Origin: Lachnospiraceae bacterium
GTDB lineage: Bacteria > Bacillota > Clostridia > Lachnospirales > Lachnospiraceae
Direction: 5' to 3'
Length of the DNA: 64,000 nucleotides
Assembly: GCA_021770755.1 (NCBI GenBank)
Contig: JAETQI010000002.1
Span: forward strand, 107,973 to 171,972
Below, in pieces: positions 1 through 7,901 of this stretch; the first letter of the stretch is position 1, and every line of letters starts with the position of its first letter. Position numbers and translations under genes: made by a program. Below the pieces are notes generated by a model. It was not told the DNA's origin and searched no databases. It saw only the letters and a list, made by a program, of their open reading frames with translations.

Positions 1-117
1 TTCGACCACGACCGGCTTGTTGCGCCAGCGCACCGCCATCTCCGTGTCAGCCGCCGTGATCGGCCTCAAATATACCTGTTGTCCCCTGATCACTGTATCC
101 TTTTTCATCGGTTTCAT
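1..117 (-). CDS. GNAT N-acetyltransferase, N-terminal part only
   Basis: The first 39 codons of a minus-strand gene that runs off the left edge. The visible residues include LRPITAADTEMAVRWRN, the N-terminal pattern of RimJ/RimL-type GNAT acetyltransferases that use acetyl-CoA on amino groups. An AAGGAG sits about 13 nt before the first ATG, so the second ATG (codon 4) is a less likely start. It follows the 605-residue membrane protein by 32 nt and so probably closes the wecE operon. Because WecE makes an amino sugar nucleotide, an inferred role is N-acetylation of that sugar, as WecD does in enterobacteria. The catalytic part is outside the window. Confidence 0.6.
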   Translation of the reverse strand, partial: MKPMKKDTVIRGQQVYLRPITAADTEMAVRWRNKPVVVE

Positions 118-149
118 ACAATCGTGCTATCTCCTTCTTTTTATCATTT

Positions 150-1967
150 TTATCTTCTTGTCAGCTCATACACGCTGAATGCCGCTTCTGCCGCATCTGT
201 CCTGATCTGATCCACACATCTAAGTTCGACCTCGATCCCGCGCTTCGCATAGTACTGTGCAAGCCATCCAAGATCCGAGTCCGCATCCGCCACAAAATAT
301 GTGTTCATCTGCCTGCCCGCTTTGGAAGCACAGAGCGCGCCCTGAATGTCCCTGATGTGATGCCTCTCCAGCTTCTGCCGCGCAAGCGGACTCTTCGCCG
401 CCCAGCCTCCGCAGAGATCAAAATTTTTGTACGTGTCATCCACATCGGTAAACATTTTTTCCGAGTACGGCACCCCTTCATACGAGGTCGAGGAATACAC
501 ATCGATCACATAATAGTTATCTCCATTTTTCCGGCAATAATCCATCATCGCCCCCCAGCGCGCATCTGCCGCTGCCCGCCCGTCATACTCCGCATGCACG
601 GTCCGCCAGCTAACCACAAGCGCGGCAAGGATACCGGTGATGCCCAGGATACAACTGACCGCTTTTACCGCACGAAAGCGCCCAGCGCCGTATGATCCAG
701 CGCAGTCACAGATCAGAAATCCCGCCAGCATGACAAACTCCGTCATCAGAAGCGGCATCGTCACCCGGTCGAGCACCCTGTCCACCATGCACAGATACAG
801 CCACAAAACGCTGCGCACTACCAGGAGGCACACGATCTTGAAGGCCGCGCCCGCGCGCAGCTTCCCCCTTGCCGGCGCCACACACAGGATCAGATACAGC
901 AGGTAGAGGACGATCACCGCCGCACTTGCGGGCGAGACACTGCCGGATAGCTGCTTTTTATACTGCCACAGCGCCTCCTTCAAGCTGTTTTTGCTGACAA
1001 ACCCGAACGTGTCATGCAGCCCCCTGCCCTCCGCTGCCAGCCGTTCCTGATAGGAGACGATCGCATCCAGCCTCCATGTATCGATCGACTCATCGAGCGC
1101 AAAATTATAATTTTCCAGCAGTGTGTACGACTCCCGCGACAGACCGATGGATTCATAAAAATCCCTGTTGTCCTCATAATCCGGAAGTCCATAAAAGTCA
1201 TACAGCTTGGTCCGCGCGTCAAAAAAGCGCCGAAAGCCTGTCCACTCACTGCCCCTGTACGCCAGCAGGTCCAGGGAGTACACCGCCGCCATGCACAAAA
1301 GCGCCGTGACGATCAGCGTGATATATTTTCTGAAATTCAGTACTGTAAAAAATCGCTCCTCGCCGCACCATCTTAAGATCCCCGCAAACAGCAAAAACGG
1401 CAGCAGCATGATACACACTTCTGTCCGGATCAGGAAGGAGATCACGACGAGAAACAGCGGCAGCAGGTTTCTCCGGAAAAAGACCGATGCCTTGTCCGTC
1501 CCCTGCTCCGTGAGGAAGAGGAACACCGCGCCCGCCATGCACATCCCCGAAGTGACGCTGTACTGCACCACCACAAACTGGCGCAGGAACAGGCCGTACA
1601 CCAGTACTGCCTCCGCCGCGAGCGCAAAAATCCCTGCCTTTGCCCCCCGCATCAAAAAGAGAAGCCTTGCCGCAACCAGAAACACCACGCCAAACTGACA
1701 CAGACACAAAAACAAGCCATACCATGGTACTGACGGGATGGCTCTGTAAAAAAGCGCAAGACACCACGCCAAGGGATACAGCATCTGTATACAATAGCCG
1801 CTCGGCTCACCTGTATAAGCGCCTGACACAATATCCTTGATCATGGTATCGTCATTCAGATCATAATAAAAATCAAACTGGACAGTCAAAAGCAGCGCAA
1901 GCAAGAGGGTAAAAACAAAAGCACCACACACTTTTGCCGCTTTTACTCCTGTGCGGTCATCCATCAT
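150..1967 (-). CDS. Polytopic membrane protein, possible GT-C glycosyltransferase
   Basis: 605 residues with roughly ten hydrophobic segments over the first two thirds and a soluble C-terminal part of about 150 residues. A short acidic loop (DLNDDTMIKDI, residues 36-46) follows the first membrane span, which is where GT-C enzymes that use polyprenyl-phosphate sugars carry their acidic catalytic residues. No specific family was recognised. The start ATG overlaps the wecE stop in ATGA form, implying translational coupling, so it probably handles the sugar made by WecE. It could instead be a glycan transport or modification protein. Confidence 0.5.
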   Translation of the reverse strand: MMDDRTGVKAAKVCGAFVFTLLLALLLTVQFDFYYDLNDDTMIKDIVSGAYTGEPSGYCIQMLYPLAWCLALFYRAIPSVPWYGLFLCLCQFGVVFLVAARLLFLMRGAKAGIFALAAEAVLVYGLFLRQFVVVQYSVTSGMCMAGAVFLFLTEQGTDKASVFFRRNLLPLFLVVISFLIRTEVCIMLLPFLLFAGILRWCGEERFFTVLNFRKYITLIVTALLCMAAVYSLDLLAYRGSEWTGFRRFFDARTKLYDFYGLPDYEDNRDFYESIGLSRESYTLLENYNFALDESIDTWRLDAIVSYQERLAAEGRGLHDTFGFVSKNSLKEALWQYKKQLSGSVSPASAAVIVLYLLYLILCVAPARGKLRAGAAFKIVCLLVVRSVLWLYLCMVDRVLDRVTMPLLMTEFVMLAGFLICDCAGSYGAGRFRAVKAVSCILGITGILAALVVSWRTVHAEYDGRAAADARWGAMMDYCRKNGDNYYVIDVYSSTSYEGVPYSEKMFTDVDDTYKNFDLCGGWAAKSPLARQKLERHHIRDIQGALCASKAGRQMNTYFVADADSDLGWLAQYYAKRGIEVELRCVDQIRTDAAEAAFSVYELTRR

Positions 1968-3094
1968 ACGTGATAGAACTCCTTCACTTTCCCTACGATA
2001 TAATCAACCTCTTCCGGCGTCAGCACATAGAACATCGGCAGACGCACCAGCCTGTCACTTTCCCTTGTCGTGTACACATCCTCACCCGCAAACCTGCCAA
2101 ACTTGCGTCCCGCCGGCGCCGAGTGCAGCGGCACATAATGAAATACCGCCCAGATGCCGTTCGCTTTCAGAAAATCGATGAGCCTTGTCCGCTCCTCAAG
2201 ATCTTTTGCCTTGATGTAATACATATGCCCGTTGTGGACACAGCCCTCCGGCACATGGGGAAGCTCTAAGATACCGCGGTCCTCAAGCGGCCGCAGCAGT
2301 TCATCATACTGCTTCCACAGCGCCACGCGCTTTGCGGTGATCTCCTCGACCAGCTCGATCTGTGCCCAGAGATAGGCGGCATTCATGTCGCTGGGAAGAT
2401 AGGACGAGCCGTAATTTACCCAGCGGTACTTATCGATCTGCCCTCTGTAGAATTGGGAACGGTTTGTTCCCTTCTCCCGGATGATCTCCGCGTCATTGAT
2501 ATATTTCGGATCCCTGATCAGCAGCGCGCCGCCCTCGCCCATGCTCAGATTCTTGGTCTCATGGAAAGAATAACACCCGAAATCCCCGATCGATCCAAGC
2601 TGTCTTCCCTTGTACGTCGCCGCCATTCCCTGCGCGGCGTCCTCCACCACGAAGAGATCATGGCGCCTTGCAATGTCCATGATGGCATCCATCTCGCAGG
2701 CGACGCCCGCGTAGTGGACGGGCACGATCGCCCGCGTCCTGTCCGTCACCGCCTGTTCGATCAGCGTCTCATCGATGTTCATCGTATCCGGCCGGATATC
2801 GACAAACACTGCCCTGGCGCCGCGCAGCACAAAGGCATCCGCGGTGGACACAAACGTGTAGGATGGCATGATCACCTCGTCGCCCTCCCGGATATCGATC
2901 AGAAGCGCCGCAAGCTCAGTCGCCTGCGTGCAGGATGGCGTCAGCAGACACTTTGCCATGCCCGTGTACTGCTCGATCCACTCACTGCACTTCTTCGTGA
3001 ACGGACCGTCCCCGCATATTTTCTGGTTTTCGACTGCCTGTCGGATATATTCCATCTCCCTGCCTGTAAATGGCGGTACGTTAAAATTGATCAT
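1964..3094 (-). CDS. wecE: dTDP-4-amino-4,6-dideoxygalactose transaminase
   Basis: 376 residues, full length for WecE/RffA, the PLP aminotransferase that converts dTDP-4-keto-6-deoxyglucose to dTDP-4-amino-4,6-dideoxy-D-galactose (Fuc4N). Resemblance to the enterobacterial protein as I remember it runs end to end: LTPSCTQATE (51-60), GDEVIMPSYTFVSTADAFVL (71-90), VPVHYAGVACEMD (124-136), the SFHETKN block with the PLP-binding lysine K181, and REKGTNRSQF. It heads a short minus-strand unit with its own promoter, followed by a membrane protein and a GNAT. The enzymes that make its substrate (RmlA, RmlB) are not in the window. Confidence 0.93.
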   Translation of the reverse strand: MINFNVPPFTGREMEYIRQAVENQKICGDGPFTKKCSEWIEQYTGMAKCLLTPSCTQATELAALLIDIREGDEVIMPSYTFVSTADAFVLRGARAVFVDIRPDTMNIDETLIEQAVTDRTRAIVPVHYAGVACEMDAIMDIARRHDLFVVEDAAQGMAATYKGRQLGSIGDFGCYSFHETKNLSMGEGGALLIRDPKYINDAEIIREKGTNRSQFYRGQIDKYRWVNYGSSYLPSDMNAAYLWAQIELVEEITAKRVALWKQYDELLRPLEDRGILELPHVPEGCVHNGHMYYIKAKDLEERTRLIDFLKANGIWAVFHYVPLHSAPAGRKFGRFAGEDVYTTRESDRLVRLPMFYVLTPEEVDYIVGKVKEFYHV

Positions 3095-3162
3095 GCTCTG
3101 CCCATGCCTTTCCGTGTTTCTGTGCGCTCTCAGCCGCAGTTTTGGAAAATATTTCCCGCTTT

Positions 3163-3191
3163 ATTGTACTCTTTTAATATGATTTTGGCAA
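3163..3191 (-). promoter_or_regulatory. Sigma-A-type promoter of the wecE unit
   Basis: On the minus strand the -35 hexamer TTGCCA (3186-3191) and -10 hexamer TACAAT (3163-3168) are separated by exactly 17 nt. They lie about 70 nt upstream of the wecE ATG. Confidence 0.6.
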
Positions 3192-3242
3192 GGTTTTGAC
3201 AGGAATATACAACAGCTTTTATACAATTCCCCACAAATATGA

Positions 3243-3271
3243 TTGAAGCCCCAGAAATCCCATGTTACAAT
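3243..3271 (+). promoter_or_regulatory. Sigma-A-type promoter of the DUF4160 pair
   Basis: TTGAAG (3243-3248) and TACAAT (3266-3271) with a 17-nt spacer, about 70 nt before the first gene of the pair. It lies back-to-back with the wecE promoter. Nothing else was seen in 3192-3340. Confidence 0.55.
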
Positions 3272-3340
3272 ATGATTATCAATCTATCCTGCGGCGTGTT
3301 TGAAAAACACGCTAATAAATCTAAAAAAGGAGTTGATCAC

Positions 3341-3610
3341 ATGGTTTATCCTTATATGGTTTTAAATGATGGAACCGAAATTGTGCACACACAGGTCTTT
3401 GAGGAAGACGGGATCAATAAAATAGAAGTCCATTTTGAACGGCCTACCCCATCCGGATTTGATACAGCCCGGTGTCAGTTGCCCTCCTATACATGGCTGA
3501 TCAAAGAGGGGTTTTCAGACGAAGAAATGCAATTGTTCGATCAGATCGTACACAGCCATGCTCATTTGTTCTACAAATACGGCGCTAACGGAGGGATTCA
3601 GATTGCCTAG
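3341..3610 (+). CDS. Small conserved protein paired with DUF4160
   Basis: 89 residues starting at the ATG that has AAAGGAG 8 nt upstream; a longer open frame from 3239 lacks a ribosome site. The protein is soluble with no signal peptide. It begins MVYPYMVLNDGTEIVHT and has a histidine-rich HSHAHLFYKY segment near the end. I recognise the type as a small protein seen beside DUF4160 genes in Clostridia but know of no proven function. Its stop codon overlaps the start of the next gene, so the two are translated as a pair. The arrangement resembles DUF2442/DUF4160 toxin-antitoxin-like modules; that role is inference. Confidence 0.65.
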   Translation: MVYPYMVLNDGTEIVHTQVFEEDGINKIEVHFERPTPSGFDTARCQLPSYTWLIKEGFSDEEMQLFDQIVHSHAHLFYKYGANGGIQIA

Positions 3611-3881
3611 TATTTTTTCAGTCGGTGGATATAAAGTATTCTTTTGGTCCAACGAAAATAACGAACCGATTCATGTGCATATTACAAAAGGCCAGCCTAA
3701 TGCAGCCTCCACCAAAATATGGCTTACCAAAAATGGAGGCTGCATTATTGCCAATAATAAAGACCGCATTCCAAACAAAGATCTGGACAAATTAATGGAA
3801 ATGATCCAGGCGCACTACTTCATCATATGTGCTGAATGGAAAAAACATTTTAAAACGGATGAAATTCAATTCTACTGCTGA
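3603..3881 (+). CDS. DUF4160-family protein (TTG start)
   Basis: 92 residues. The start is taken as TTG at 3603 because GGAGG sits 8 nt upstream and the product then begins MPSIFSVGGYKVFFWSNE, the normal beginning of DUF4160 proteins. An in-frame ATG at 3558 would lie deep inside the previous gene. The family signature NEPIHVHI follows at about residues 16-23. The TTG overlaps the TAG stop of its partner. The 3' end overlaps the end of the convergent acyltransferase gene by 10 nt. DUF4160 proteins are often annotated as putative toxin-antitoxin components; the biochemical activity is unknown to me. Confidence 0.75.
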   Translation: MPSIFSVGGYKVFFWSNENNEPIHVHITKGQPNAASTKIWLTKNGGCIIANNKDRIPNKDLDKLMEMIQAHYFIICAEWKKHFKTDEIQFYC

Positions 3882-6736
3882 TGATCTGCAGACAGTACAA
3901 TATACGCCCCACTCTCAAAACACTGCCTGTACCCGTTCGCTTCTGCAAAATCCATGATACGCGCAAGCTTCTGCCGTTCCAGGCTGTCCTCGTCCGCAGC
4001 GCGCTCCACCGCAGCGCGCCCGAGGATCACGACCGGAAAGGCATCCGGCTCCGCTTTCGACACACGGTCAAGCTCCTGTATGAGCACATCCATATCATAA
4101 GAATCTAAGTCTGCCCATGTCGTGGATATCGCCGGTTCCATGTCAAACAAATACGCCAATGCCGGGATCTGCCCATACAATATCACCTGTTTTTTATTCA
4201 ATCCGTTCTGATACAGATATCGGTCAAGCTCCTCGAGCGCGTCCTTCCTGTCCGCCGTCGTCACAAGTCCTGTACCGGCGTCACTGCAGAGCAGCTCAAC
4301 CGCGCTGCTGTCCTTGCCCGCCGCGCCTTTGTCATGAAACACAAACGCTGCTCCAAACAAAAGGCCCTGCACCGCGGTACACACCGTCACGAAGCCGAGC
4401 ACCAGGCGAAATGCAAAACCTGCCGTTCTCTTTGCATGCTTTGGCAGCACAGCATTTTTGCCCGCAAATACATCGAAAAGCATCATGATGGAGACCGGCA
4501 TCACGAGAAACAGGTTGTTGATAATCGGATACAGCCCGTTGTTGCTGCCAAGCGGTGTCACAAAGATCACGACCAGCAAAAACACTGCCCACAATCTGAA
4601 TTCGCGGCTCGCCTTTCCATAAAATAACAGCCGCACACACATGCAGATCACGACCAGCAGATAGACCGTCACCCACTTGTACATACAGAAATAGTCACTG
4701 TAATCCAATCCGAACATGCCCCTGCCATAGCAGAAGCGGAGCACGACCACAAGTCCCAGCACATAGAATACCTTAAAAACATAAACCCCTTTATTCACGA
4801 GTACTTTGTCCATGAAATGAAAAAATAGCACCCCGGCCAGCATATAGCCCGCAAACAGCAGCAGCCACGGGCTGTAACCGATGTAGTCGCCAAACATCGC
4901 CGTGACCATCGATGTCGGCTTATAGTCCGTCGCATGGTCTGTCATGCCAAACAGGGAGGCGATCATCTGCGGATACGACGCCGCACCGTAGCGCATGCAG
5001 ATCACCGCAAGCGGCACGGCAAGTCCCGCCAGATAGCCGCCGGCGCAGCAGAGCGTGCGCTTCACCAATACGCCAAACCGCCCTGCCCTGTCCTGGTTCC
5101 AGAAACAGTCGCACCACACCGGCAGGATCAGCGCCATGTATGTGATATTCGGCATTCTCACCGCCACACAGAGTCCTAAGATAACACCCGCTGTGACAAA
5201 ATATTTCGTCCGCTCTCCCTCCTGCTCCTTCATAAGCCCTGCAAACAGTACCATGACAGCGATCGTCATGAGGAGATATCCGAGATAGTGATATAAGATA
5301 ACGCCCGGCGCCCAGCAGAGCGAGAGTGCCGTCAGCTCCGCGGCAAACATCAGGGCGCACAATAACTTCTGTTTTTTTCCGTAGCGCTTCTGAAAAAAAA
5401 GATATACCCCCGCAGCCACAGCACCGATCAGCATGCCAGCGTACACATTCATGCCGATCCAGAGACTGCCAAAGGGCAGCTTTGACAGCAGTACACCCGT
5501 TATATTTGCCAGATATGTCGCAAGCTTCCACATCTCATTCAGCGAGTTAAAAAAACGATAATTGCCAAGCGCATAGCCCGCATCCATCAGATCCAGCCCG
5601 ACCGCGGCATGGCGCAGCGGGTACAGCAGCAGGATCAGCGCCGGCAGGAGCGTCACAAAAGCCTTCTGCCGTATCAGTTCGACCGCAGTGCAGACCAGAT
5701 ACACGCACAGCACCGTGCCTGCCATATGCGCCAGGAAGCTTATCACAGAGCCCTGAAGCAGCGCCTCACTGTGCACCCATCTCGTCCACATGGCACGGAT
5801 ATCGATGTGCTCATGGATCAGATAGACGCCAAACGTCGCGCCCGAGAACAGCTCAATCGGCTTTCGGAAGCGCTCCAGCGCAGCAAAGGAGTGGTTCCTG
5901 TACTCTTTAAATAGAAGAAACAGTCCCACCGCACCCGTGTAGCAGAACAGAAAATTGTAAGTATATCCATAGTTGATCAGATCCTCCAACCGTCCCGTCT
6001 TTAAAAAGACCTGCCTGATCAGGAAAAAGGAAGCAAACACCGTCAGCATACTGCCAGCGTACAGCGCCGCCGCCCGCCACGCTGTCCTGATCCATGTAAC
6101 CTCATACCGCCTAAGATAAGCCCCCGTCAGATACAGGACCACAAACCACAGACTGTCATATCCATACTTGTCCCACGGTAACTGCATCGGTATAACCGTC
6201 TTTGAGACACTCAGCAGCAGCAGAAACCCAGCCAGCAGATATTTTAATTCCCGCTGGTTCATATACGCGATCCCGGCATTCAGAAACGGCATCATCAGAC
6301 ATAAAATAACATAAGATGCCGCAAACCAGTAATGTTCCGTCACGATCGGAAAACAGTAGGAAAACAACCGGTAAACATCAAACTCCTGCACACCGGTGAC
6401 AAGTGCGGTACAGCCAAAGAGCACCGAGTAAAAGAACACCTGCTTCCATATCTTAAGCGGCTTTCGCAGCACCTCCCGGAACGTGAAATTCTTCCCGTTC
6501 GTCATGTTTCCCCGCGCATCCACGCCAAAGTATCCGCTGATGAGCACATAGACATTGACCGCCACTAGGAAAAATGCCTCCGCAAACCATGCCGTGTATC
6601 CGGCAGCAGTCATATCCGCCCTAGCAGGATCACCCAGAAGCCCCCCTTTACTGAGATAGTGCAGACTCACGATCATCAGCATCGCTATGATGCGGAGCAG
6701 CTCGTAATTTAATTGTCTCTTTTTTTCTGCAGCCAT
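3872..6736 (-). CDS. Acyltransferase-3 fused to a second polytopic membrane domain
   Basis: 954 residues from the ATG at 6736 (AGGAG just upstream); a GTG 39 nt further out has no ribosome site. The N-terminal 350 residues are an acyltransferase-3 domain with the R-x10-H motif (R15, H26), HYWFAASY and multiple spans, as in O-antigen O-acetylases. After about residue 360 a second membrane block begins, with a DLMDAGYALGNYRF loop like GT-C type proteins, about ten further spans and a soluble C-terminal tail. Typical stand-alone acyltransferase-3 proteins are about 350-400 residues, so this is a fusion. It is the last gene of the pse operon, 42 nt after pseG, and may acylate the glycan made there. 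The donor and acceptor are unknown. Confidence 0.75.
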   Translation of the reverse strand: MAAEKKRQLNYELLRIIAMLMIVSLHYLSKGGLLGDPARADMTAAGYTAWFAEAFFLVAVNVYVLISGYFGVDARGNMTNGKNFTFREVLRKPLKIWKQVFFYSVLFGCTALVTGVQEFDVYRLFSYCFPIVTEHYWFAASYVILCLMMPFLNAGIAYMNQRELKYLLAGFLLLLSVSKTVIPMQLPWDKYGYDSLWFVVLYLTGAYLRRYEVTWIRTAWRAAALYAGSMLTVFASFFLIRQVFLKTGRLEDLINYGYTYNFLFCYTGAVGLFLLFKEYRNHSFAALERFRKPIELFSGATFGVYLIHEHIDIRAMWTRWVHSEALLQGSVISFLAHMAGTVLCVYLVCTAVELIRQKAFVTLLPALILLLYPLRHAAVGLDLMDAGYALGNYRFFNSLNEMWKLATYLANITGVLLSKLPFGSLWIGMNVYAGMLIGAVAAGVYLFFQKRYGKKQKLLCALMFAAELTALSLCWAPGVILYHYLGYLLMTIAVMVLFAGLMKEQEGERTKYFVTAGVILGLCVAVRMPNITYMALILPVWCDCFWNQDRAGRFGVLVKRTLCCAGGYLAGLAVPLAVICMRYGAASYPQMIASLFGMTDHATDYKPTSMVTAMFGDYIGYSPWLLLFAGYMLAGVLFFHFMDKVLVNKGVYVFKVFYVLGLVVVLRFCYGRGMFGLDYSDYFCMYKWVTVYLLVVICMCVRLLFYGKASREFRLWAVFLLVVIFVTPLGSNNGLYPIINNLFLVMPVSIMMLFDVFAGKNAVLPKHAKRTAGFAFRLVLGFVTVCTAVQGLLFGAAFVFHDKGAAGKDSSAVELLCSDAGTGLVTTADRKDALEELDRYLYQNGLNKKQVILYGQIPALAYLFDMEPAISTTWADLDSYDMDVLIQELDRVSKAEPDAFPVVILGRAAVERAADEDSLERQKLARIMDFAEANGYRQCFESGAYIVLSADHQQ

Positions 6737-6778
6737 GGTTCTCCTCTCATTTCTGTCGTTCGCATCCACGCACACGCG

Positions 6779-7876
6779 CTATTTCACCGCAAGCTTTGAC
6801 AACCGCTCCGCGATGCGCCCCGCCCCTTTTGCGTCGATCAGTTCCTTCTCCTGCCGATGTAAGAGCGCTCTGTACGTTCTGTCGGCGATGCATCTTCTAA
6901 GCGCTGCCGTCATACGCGCGGTCACTTCCGCTTCATCCTTCGCAAAGCACCCCGCGTTGACGATGTCTGTCAGCCGCTCCAGCGCCTCCGCTCCCTGACG
7001 CTGGTTCTCGGCAAAATAAAAGACGATCATCGGCACACCGATAGTGCTGACCTCATAGATCGTGCTCCCCGTCGCTGAGATCACCACGTCGCTTTTCAGA
7101 AGCAGACTGCGCATATCCTTCACATTCTCATGGATCACGATGGACATCTGACCGCCGCTGCAGTCCTGTACTTTATCATCCTGGTACCTGTGTTTCAGCT
7201 CATCGGCATACTGATTAAAGGGACCGCTGACCAGATGAAGGCAGATCCCCTGCCCGGCGATCGCGCCATCACTGCGCAGTGCCTCCGCAAAAGCCCCCGC
7301 CGCAAAGCAGGGATCACTGCCGCCGGTTGTTATCATAACATCTGTCACTTTACTGCGGACCGCATATCCTGCCGGCTCCTGAAAGGCTTTCCGCAGCGGC
7401 ATGTAACGGGCTCCCAGAAGGAGCCTGCTGTTTTCCATTCCCGCATCCCTATACTTTTGTGCCAGATCCGGCGCATAGATATTGTAATTGATCAGCAGAT
7501 CCACCGGATAGGCGTCTCCCATATCCTCAAAGCACGCCACCCGCAAGGAATGCCGTCCCATTTTTTTTAGTTCAAGGTAATACGCACAACTCACCTGATA
7601 GCTGTCCACCAGCAGCACGATGCCGTCTGCAGCCTGCTCCGCACAGAGCACTGCCGCAAGCCGCGGAAGTTCGCCCATCATGTCCCTGTAGTCCGTATCC
7701 AGCACGATCACGCGAAATCCCCTGTCCTCAATCAAAGCGCGGCAGCCTGCATCCGCCGTGATAAAGACAGGCGGATGCAGGCTGTCCCTGTCCGCTGCCG
7801 CCTCCGCCACCGCAAGGCAGCGCATCACATGCCCCATACCAATCTCCGTATTGCCGTCTGCACGAATATATAACAC
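6779..7876 (-). CDS. pseG: UDP-2,4-diacetamido-2,4,6-trideoxy-beta-L-altropyranose hydrolase
   Basis: 365 residues. PseG cleaves UDP from the bis-acetamido altrose sugar before condensation with phosphoenolpyruvate. Visible motifs are IGMGHVMRCL (12-21, with the expected catalytic histidine H16), TTGGSDP in the middle, and SATGSTIYE...GVPMI near the C-terminus (nucleotide binding, GT-B-like fold). The start is placed at GTG 7876: AGGAGG lies 6 nt upstream and the product then begins MLYIRADG. An earlier in-frame ATG at 7912 overlaps the upstream gene and has no ribosome site. Legionaminate-pathway LegG is similar, but PseB, PseC, PseF and PseI neighbours favour the pseudaminate assignment. 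Confidence 0.88.
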   Translation of the reverse strand: MLYIRADGNTEIGMGHVMRCLAVAEAAADRDSLHPPVFITADAGCRALIEDRGFRVIVLDTDYRDMMGELPRLAAVLCAEQAADGIVLLVDSYQVSCAYYLELKKMGRHSLRVACFEDMGDAYPVDLLINYNIYAPDLAQKYRDAGMENSRLLLGARYMPLRKAFQEPAGYAVRSKVTDVMITTGGSDPCFAAGAFAEALRSDGAIAGQGICLHLVSGPFNQYADELKHRYQDDKVQDCSGGQMSIVIHENVKDMRSLLLKSDVVISATGSTIYEVSTIGVPMIVFYFAENQRQGAEALERLTDIVNAGCFAKDEAEVTARMTAALRRCIADRTYRALLHRQEKELIDAKGAGRIAERLSKLAVK

Positions 7877-7901
7877 CCAATCCCTCCTGTCAGTCCCTGT
7901 A

